A DNA stretch of 14,344 bases from Solirubrobacteraceae bacterium (GTDB taxonomy: Bacteria > Actinomycetota > Thermoleophilia > Solirubrobacterales > Solirubrobacteraceae). The DNA is taken from positions 1 to 14,344 of the forward strand of contig JAICUS010000092.1 in the NCBI GenBank assembly GCA_025935735.1, read 5' to 3'. The notes below the pieces were generated by a model. The model was not told where the DNA came from and did not search any database. It saw nothing but the letters and a program-made list of their open reading frames with translations. The position numbers and the translations under genes were made by a program. Positions 11,970 to 14,344 of this stretch are shown here, one piece after another; positions within the stretch are counted from its first letter, which is position 1; every line of letters begins with the position of its first letter.

Positions 11970-12409
11970 CCGATCGCGAGATGCTCGCCGTGGCGCTGGA
12001 CGAGGCCCGCGCCGGGCTGGCCGAGGGCGGCATCCCCATCGGCGCCGCGCTGTTCACGCGCGACGGCGAGCTGCTCGGCCGCGGCCACAACCGCCGCGTC
12101 CAGGACGGCGACCCGTCCCTGCACGGCGAGACCGACGCGTTCCGCCGCGCCGGCCGCCGGCGCGGCTACCGCGACACGGTGATGGTCACGACGCTCGCGC
12201 CGTGCTGGTACTGCAGCGGGCTCGTGCGCCAGTTCGGGATCGGCCGCGTGGTGGTCGGCGAGTCGGTCAACTTCGCCGGCGGGGTCGACTGGCTGCGCGA
12301 GGCCGGAGTCGAGGTCGCCGACCTGGCGTCGCCGGAGTGCATCGCGCTGCTCGGCGGCTACATCGCCGCCCATCCCGAGGTCTGGAACGAGGACATAGGC
12401 GTCGACTGA
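11966..12409 (+). CDS. Cytosine deaminase-like (fungal FCY1 type) nucleoside/base deaminase
   Basis: A 147-residue zinc-dependent deaminase. H53-G-E55 provides a zinc ligand and the proton shuttle; PCWYC (C80 and C83) provides the other ligands. The C-terminal half, RVVVGESVNFAGGVDWLREAGVEV, then SPECIALLGGYIAAHPEVWNEDIGVD, matches the yeast cytosine deaminase family very closely, including the ending. Expected reaction: hydrolytic conversion of cytosine, or a related base, to uracil plus ammonia. The usual HAE reads HGE here, which is seen in bacterial relatives but leaves the substrate open. It starts at the ATG overlapping the cupin stop. No pyrimidine transport or other salvage gene lies nearby. 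Confidence 0.87.
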   Translation: MTDREMLAVALDEARAGLAEGGIPIGAALFTRDGELLGRGHNRRVQDGDPSLHGETDAFRRAGRRRGYRDTVMVTTLAPCWYCSGLVRQFGIGRVVVGESVNFAGGVDWLREAGVEVADLASPECIALLGGYIAAHPEVWNEDIGVD

Positions 12410-12812
12410 CGGGCGATCCGCCGCAGGAACGGCTTCAGGTGGCGCAGGAAGGCGTTGCCGGCCGGCGCCGCCGCGGCCGGGTCGTTGTCGGCGTAGGTGC
12501 GGTGGCGGTCGACGAGCGTGAGCTCGCGCGCCGGCAGGTGCGACCGGCGGGCCGGCGCGCGGGCGGCCGACAAAGCCCACCGCGGCGTCCGGGACCGGCT
12601 ACAAGTGCGGCGCGATCGCCGGGTTCGCCTACCAGCCGAGGTAGTAGTCGAAGAACCGCTGCGGCGTCGTCTCGCCGGCCTTGACGGCGTCCAGCACCGA
12701 CTGGTCCTCCAGCCGGTTCTCGCGCCGCTCCACCGACCACCTGCCAGCGCTTCAACTCGTGCGTGAGCGTCCGGGCCAGCGGAGCGAAGTAGCCGGCCCC
12801 GCCCGAGGACCC
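12410..12812 (-). pseudogene. Relic of an alpha/beta hydrolase: frameshifts, two stops, core deleted
   Basis: Three consecutive pieces in three frames read as one eroded protein. Piece A (12812-12741) gives GYFAPLARTLTHELKRWQ. Piece B (12736-12632) gives VERRENRLEDQSVLDAVKAG, then TTPQRFFDYYLGW, followed by an in-frame TAG (12631-12629); the same frame goes on ANPAIAPHL, a second TAG, then PVPDAAVGF. Piece C gives LTLVDRHRTYADNDPAAAAP, then NAFLRHLKPFLRRI, the C-terminal end. Pieces A and B would join if GTGGTC had been GTGTGGTC (Q-V-W-S-V-E-R-R), a 2-nt loss. The middle of the fold, including the nucleophile elbow, is missing, as is the N-terminus. The pattern resembles secreted alpha/beta hydrolases of this bacterial group. 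Not functional. Confidence 0.65.
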
Positions 12813-13472
12813 TCATGCCGTGAACTCAAGCAGCCAGGCAAGCGCGGGGGCGAGCTCGTCCTGCCACATGGCGTGGTCGTGCCCGCGCCGCGGCCGCCGG
12901 GTGCGCACGGGCACGCGCCGGCGGCGCAGCGCGCGGGCGTAGCGCGTCGACTCGCGGTCGAACGCGGGCTCCAGGCGCCCGGACACCAGCGCGTGCGGCG
13001 GCGCGCCGGCCCGCGCCCGCGGGGCGACGCCCAGCGAGAACGCGGCCACGCCGGCCACGGCCTCGCGGTGCTCGAGGCCCGCGGACGCGGCCCACACCGC
13101 GCCGTTGGAGCAGCCGAACGCGATCAGCGGGGCGTCCGGTGCGGCCAGCCGGGCGCGCGCCCACGGCACGGCCACGCCGAACGCGTAGTCCATGTGCGCG
13201 CGGAAGTACGGCGGATCCACGTGCGGGAGGTATGCGCGGGCGCGCGGGTCCGCGTTCGCGTCGTAGCCCTCGGCCGCCCGCAGGCCGGAGCTCTCCAGGC
13301 CGATCAGCGCGAGCGGCCGTCGCAGCACGACGAGCCGCGCCGCCCACGACTCGGTGCCCTCGCCGTCGGCCGCCAGCACGAGCGCCGCGGCCGGCGCCGC
13401 CGGGCGCCACAGCCGCACGGGATGGGTCCGCGCGATCGCGTCCTCGCCCAGCACTGCGCGCTCGGTGGCCAC
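12813..13472 (-). CDS. Alpha/beta hydrolase, esterase D / enterochelin esterase (Fes) type
   Basis: A 219-residue protein. The nucleophile elbow is FGCSNGA (S122), a variant of GxSxG typical of the esterase-D/Fes family. GRLEPAFDRESTRYARAL supplies the likely acid position, and RRGHDHAMWQDELAPALAWLLEF is the characteristic C-terminal catalytic-His segment. Such enzymes hydrolyse siderophore-type or other esters; the substrate is unknown. No signal peptide is visible. The start is taken as GTG at 13472, with GAAGG 8 nt upstream and the domain beginning soon after; the same frame is open further upstream but the extra residues look non-coding. A CGCACC-CCC-GGTGCG palindrome (13485-13499) lies just upstream. 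Its stop overlaps an ATG (ATGA, 12813-12816) that leads into the hydrolase relic. Confidence 0.72.
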   Translation of the reverse strand: MATERAVLGEDAIARTHPVRLWRPAAPAAALVLAADGEGTESWAARLVVLRRPLALIGLESSGLRAAEGYDANADPRARAYLPHVDPPYFRAHMDYAFGVAVPWARARLAAPDAPLIAFGCSNGAVWAASAGLEHREAVAGVAAFSLGVAPRARAGAPPHALVSGRLEPAFDRESTRYARALRRRRVPVRTRRPRRGHDHAMWQDELAPALAWLLEFTA

Positions 13473-13512
13473 GCCGGGAACCTTCGCACCCCCGGTGCGG
13501 GCAACACGGCGG

Positions 13513-13870
13513 CGCCAGGATGAGCGGGCGTACGGTGCGCCGGGGGCGGCGGGCATCGGCGATCGCCTGTACGCGACGCTCGGCAACGGCGGCTTCGCGT
13601 TCGCGCTGGAGACGCAGACGTTCACGCTGTTCGACAGACTGGTTCGGCGACTCCGTGGCGCCGAACTCGTGGGACGACGTGTGGCTCAACGAGGGCCATG
13701 CCACCTGGTACGAGTGGACGCTCGCGGCCGAGCGCGGCGAGCTCGGCGAGGACATCGGAATCGCCGACTTGACCGGCCTGGATGCCTACTGGGCGGTGGA
13801 CCCGGTGCAGAGCGCGGCCGCGCGGGCGCTCGTGGCGCCGGCGCTGCTGTCGCGCTTCGGGGCGATCTGA
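13513..13870 (+). pseudogene. Relic of an M1-family metallopeptidase lacking the HExxH region
   Basis: Frame 1 (about 13513-13635) reads AYGAPGAAGIGDRLYATL, then GGFAFALETQTFTLFD. Frame 2 (from 13641) reads WFGDSVAPNSWDDVWLNEGHATWYEW, then LAAERGELGED. In M1 (gluzincin) aminopeptidases an ALETQT strand precedes the zinc motif HELAHQ, which directly precedes WFGDSV and the WLNEG glutamate ligand. Here the piece containing HELAHQ is gone and the frame shifts at the junction (GACAGACTGGTTC, near 13635-13645). Most of the N-terminal domain and everything after GEDIG is also missing; the reading frame ends at TGA 13868-13870 after unrelated-looking residues. It has no usable start. Not a functional peptidase. 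Confidence 0.72.
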
Positions 13871-13895
13871 AGATGACGGCCGCGGCCTCTATGGT
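13867..13895 (+). promoter_or_regulatory. Promoter CTGAAG-N17-TATGGT for the methyltransferase gene
   Basis: CTGAAG (13867-13872), a 17-nt spacer and TATGGT (13890-13895) are followed by 7 nt and a GTG at 13903. This supports the GTG as the start of a leaderless message. The in-frame ATGs at 13873 and 13891 would lie within the promoter itself. Confidence 0.45.
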
Positions 13896-13902
13896 CGCGG
13901 CT

Positions 13903-14344
13903 GTGATCGACCTCGACGAGCTGGCCGGCGGCCTCTGGCGCACGCAGCTGCTGTCCGCGGCGGCGCGGCTGGGGATCGCCGACCGGCTCGCTCCGGGCCC
14001 TCGCACGGCGGCCGAGCTGGCCCGCGAGACGGGCGCCGACGCCGACGCGCTGTTGCGCGTGCTGCGGGCGCTCGCGGGGCTCGGCGTGCTCAGCCAGGAT
14101 GCCGAGGACCGCTTCGGCCCGACGCCGGTGAGCGAGCGGCTGCGCCCCGGCGCGCCGGGCTCTCCGCACGCCCGGCTGCTGCTCTACGGCGAGCCGTGGT
14201 GGTGGGCCGCCGCGGGCGGGCTGTACGAGACGGTGATGACGGGCGAGACGGCGTTCGACCGCGTGCACGGCGCCGGGCTGTTCGCCTGGCTGGCGGAGCA
14301 TCCGGCGGCGTCCGCGGTCTTCGACGCCGAGATGAGCGCCATGA
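13903..14344 (+). CDS. O-methyltransferase (family 2), N-terminal part, cut by right edge
   Basis: The visible 147 codons hold the N-terminal winged-helix dimerisation domain of plant-type/polyketide-tailoring O-methyltransferases: DLDELAGGLWRTQLLSAAARLGIADRL, then TAAELARETGADADALLRVLRALAGLGVL, then FGPTPVSERL. A helical linker follows (WWWAAAGGLYETVMTGETAFDRVHGAGLFAWLAEHPAASAVFDAEMSAM). The SAM-binding Rossmann domain would follow outside the window. Such enzymes methylate hydroxyl groups of small aromatic or isoprenoid compounds. The GTG at 13903 is preferred because of the -10 box 7 nt upstream; ATG 13873 or 13891 would extend the protein by 10 or 4 residues. Confidence 0.83.
   Translation, partial: MIDLDELAGGLWRTQLLSAAARLGIADRLAPGPRTAAELARETGADADALLRVLRALAGLGVLSQDAEDRFGPTPVSERLRPGAPGSPHARLLLYGEPWWWAAAGGLYETVMTGETAFDRVHGAGLFAWLAEHPAASAVFDAEMSAM

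Noticed and set aside
12620..12640. Possible third copy of the 180-202 repeat core
   Set aside because: Only short pieces (GGCTGG, TAGG, GGCGAAC) match and in a different order. They are explained by the hydrolase relic.
12497..13523. Plus-strand open frames opposite the esterase and hydrolase relic
   Set aside because: No domains; the minus-strand esterase has catalytic Ser and His motifs.

Overview
The window is very GC-rich, with codons heavily biased to G or C in the third position. Genes are tightly packed, and several families are typical of actinobacteria: DUF1707, DUF2332, covalent-FAD alditol oxidase, LLM flavin-dependent oxidoreductase and PspC. Several proteins most resemble those I associate with soil Actinomycetota of the Thermoleophilia/Solirubrobacterales type. 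That placement is an inference; only the GC content and gene families are directly visible. There is no rRNA, tRNA, CRISPR array, prophage or intact transposase.

Layout. (1) 1-479: a broken YceI-like fragment runs off the left edge on the minus strand. It is followed by about 300 bp without a gene, bounded by a striking 23-bp inverted repeat (180-202 and 418-440). (2) 480-2022: a DUF1707/LiaF-like protein converges on an ECF sigma factor gene, which overlaps a gene for a single-pass membrane partner carrying four extracytoplasmic cysteines. (3) 2057-4241, minus: an alditol-oxidase-type flavoenzyme is translationally coupled to two small unrecognised multi-pass membrane proteins. (4) 4261-6693, plus: a VOC/glyoxalase-fold protein, a DUF2332 protein and a secreted endonuclease/exonuclease/phosphatase-fold protein, ending in a double hairpin. 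(5) 6777-7711, minus: a PspC-domain protein and a lipoprotein. (6) 7803-11589: an aldo/keto reductase, an LLM oxidoreductase, a zinc-free MDR oxidoreductase, a small zinc-ribbon membrane protein and a two-part GNAT acetyltransferase. (7) 11604-12409: a cupin coupled to a cytosine-deaminase-like enzyme. (8) 12410-13870: a small gene graveyard, with an alpha/beta-hydrolase relic and an M1 metallopeptidase relic flanking an apparently intact Fes/esterase-D-type hydrolase. (9) 13903 to the right edge: the N-terminal part of an O-methyltransferase.

How it works together. Five adjacent pairs overlap by 1-4 bp at stop and start (ATGA, GTGA or TGATG), which defines coupled operons. Three divergent pairs have only 14-34 bp between start codons, and several plus-strand genes have a TANNNT hexamer ending 6-8 nt before the start codon with no Shine-Dalgarno. 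This points to leaderless transcription. Two convergent pairs overlap at their stop codons. I see no single clearly new defence or metabolic system. The most unusual items are the inverted-repeat block beside a truncated gene, the oxidase plus two-membrane-protein operon, the leaderless-promoter pattern, and the two relics with readable mutational histories.
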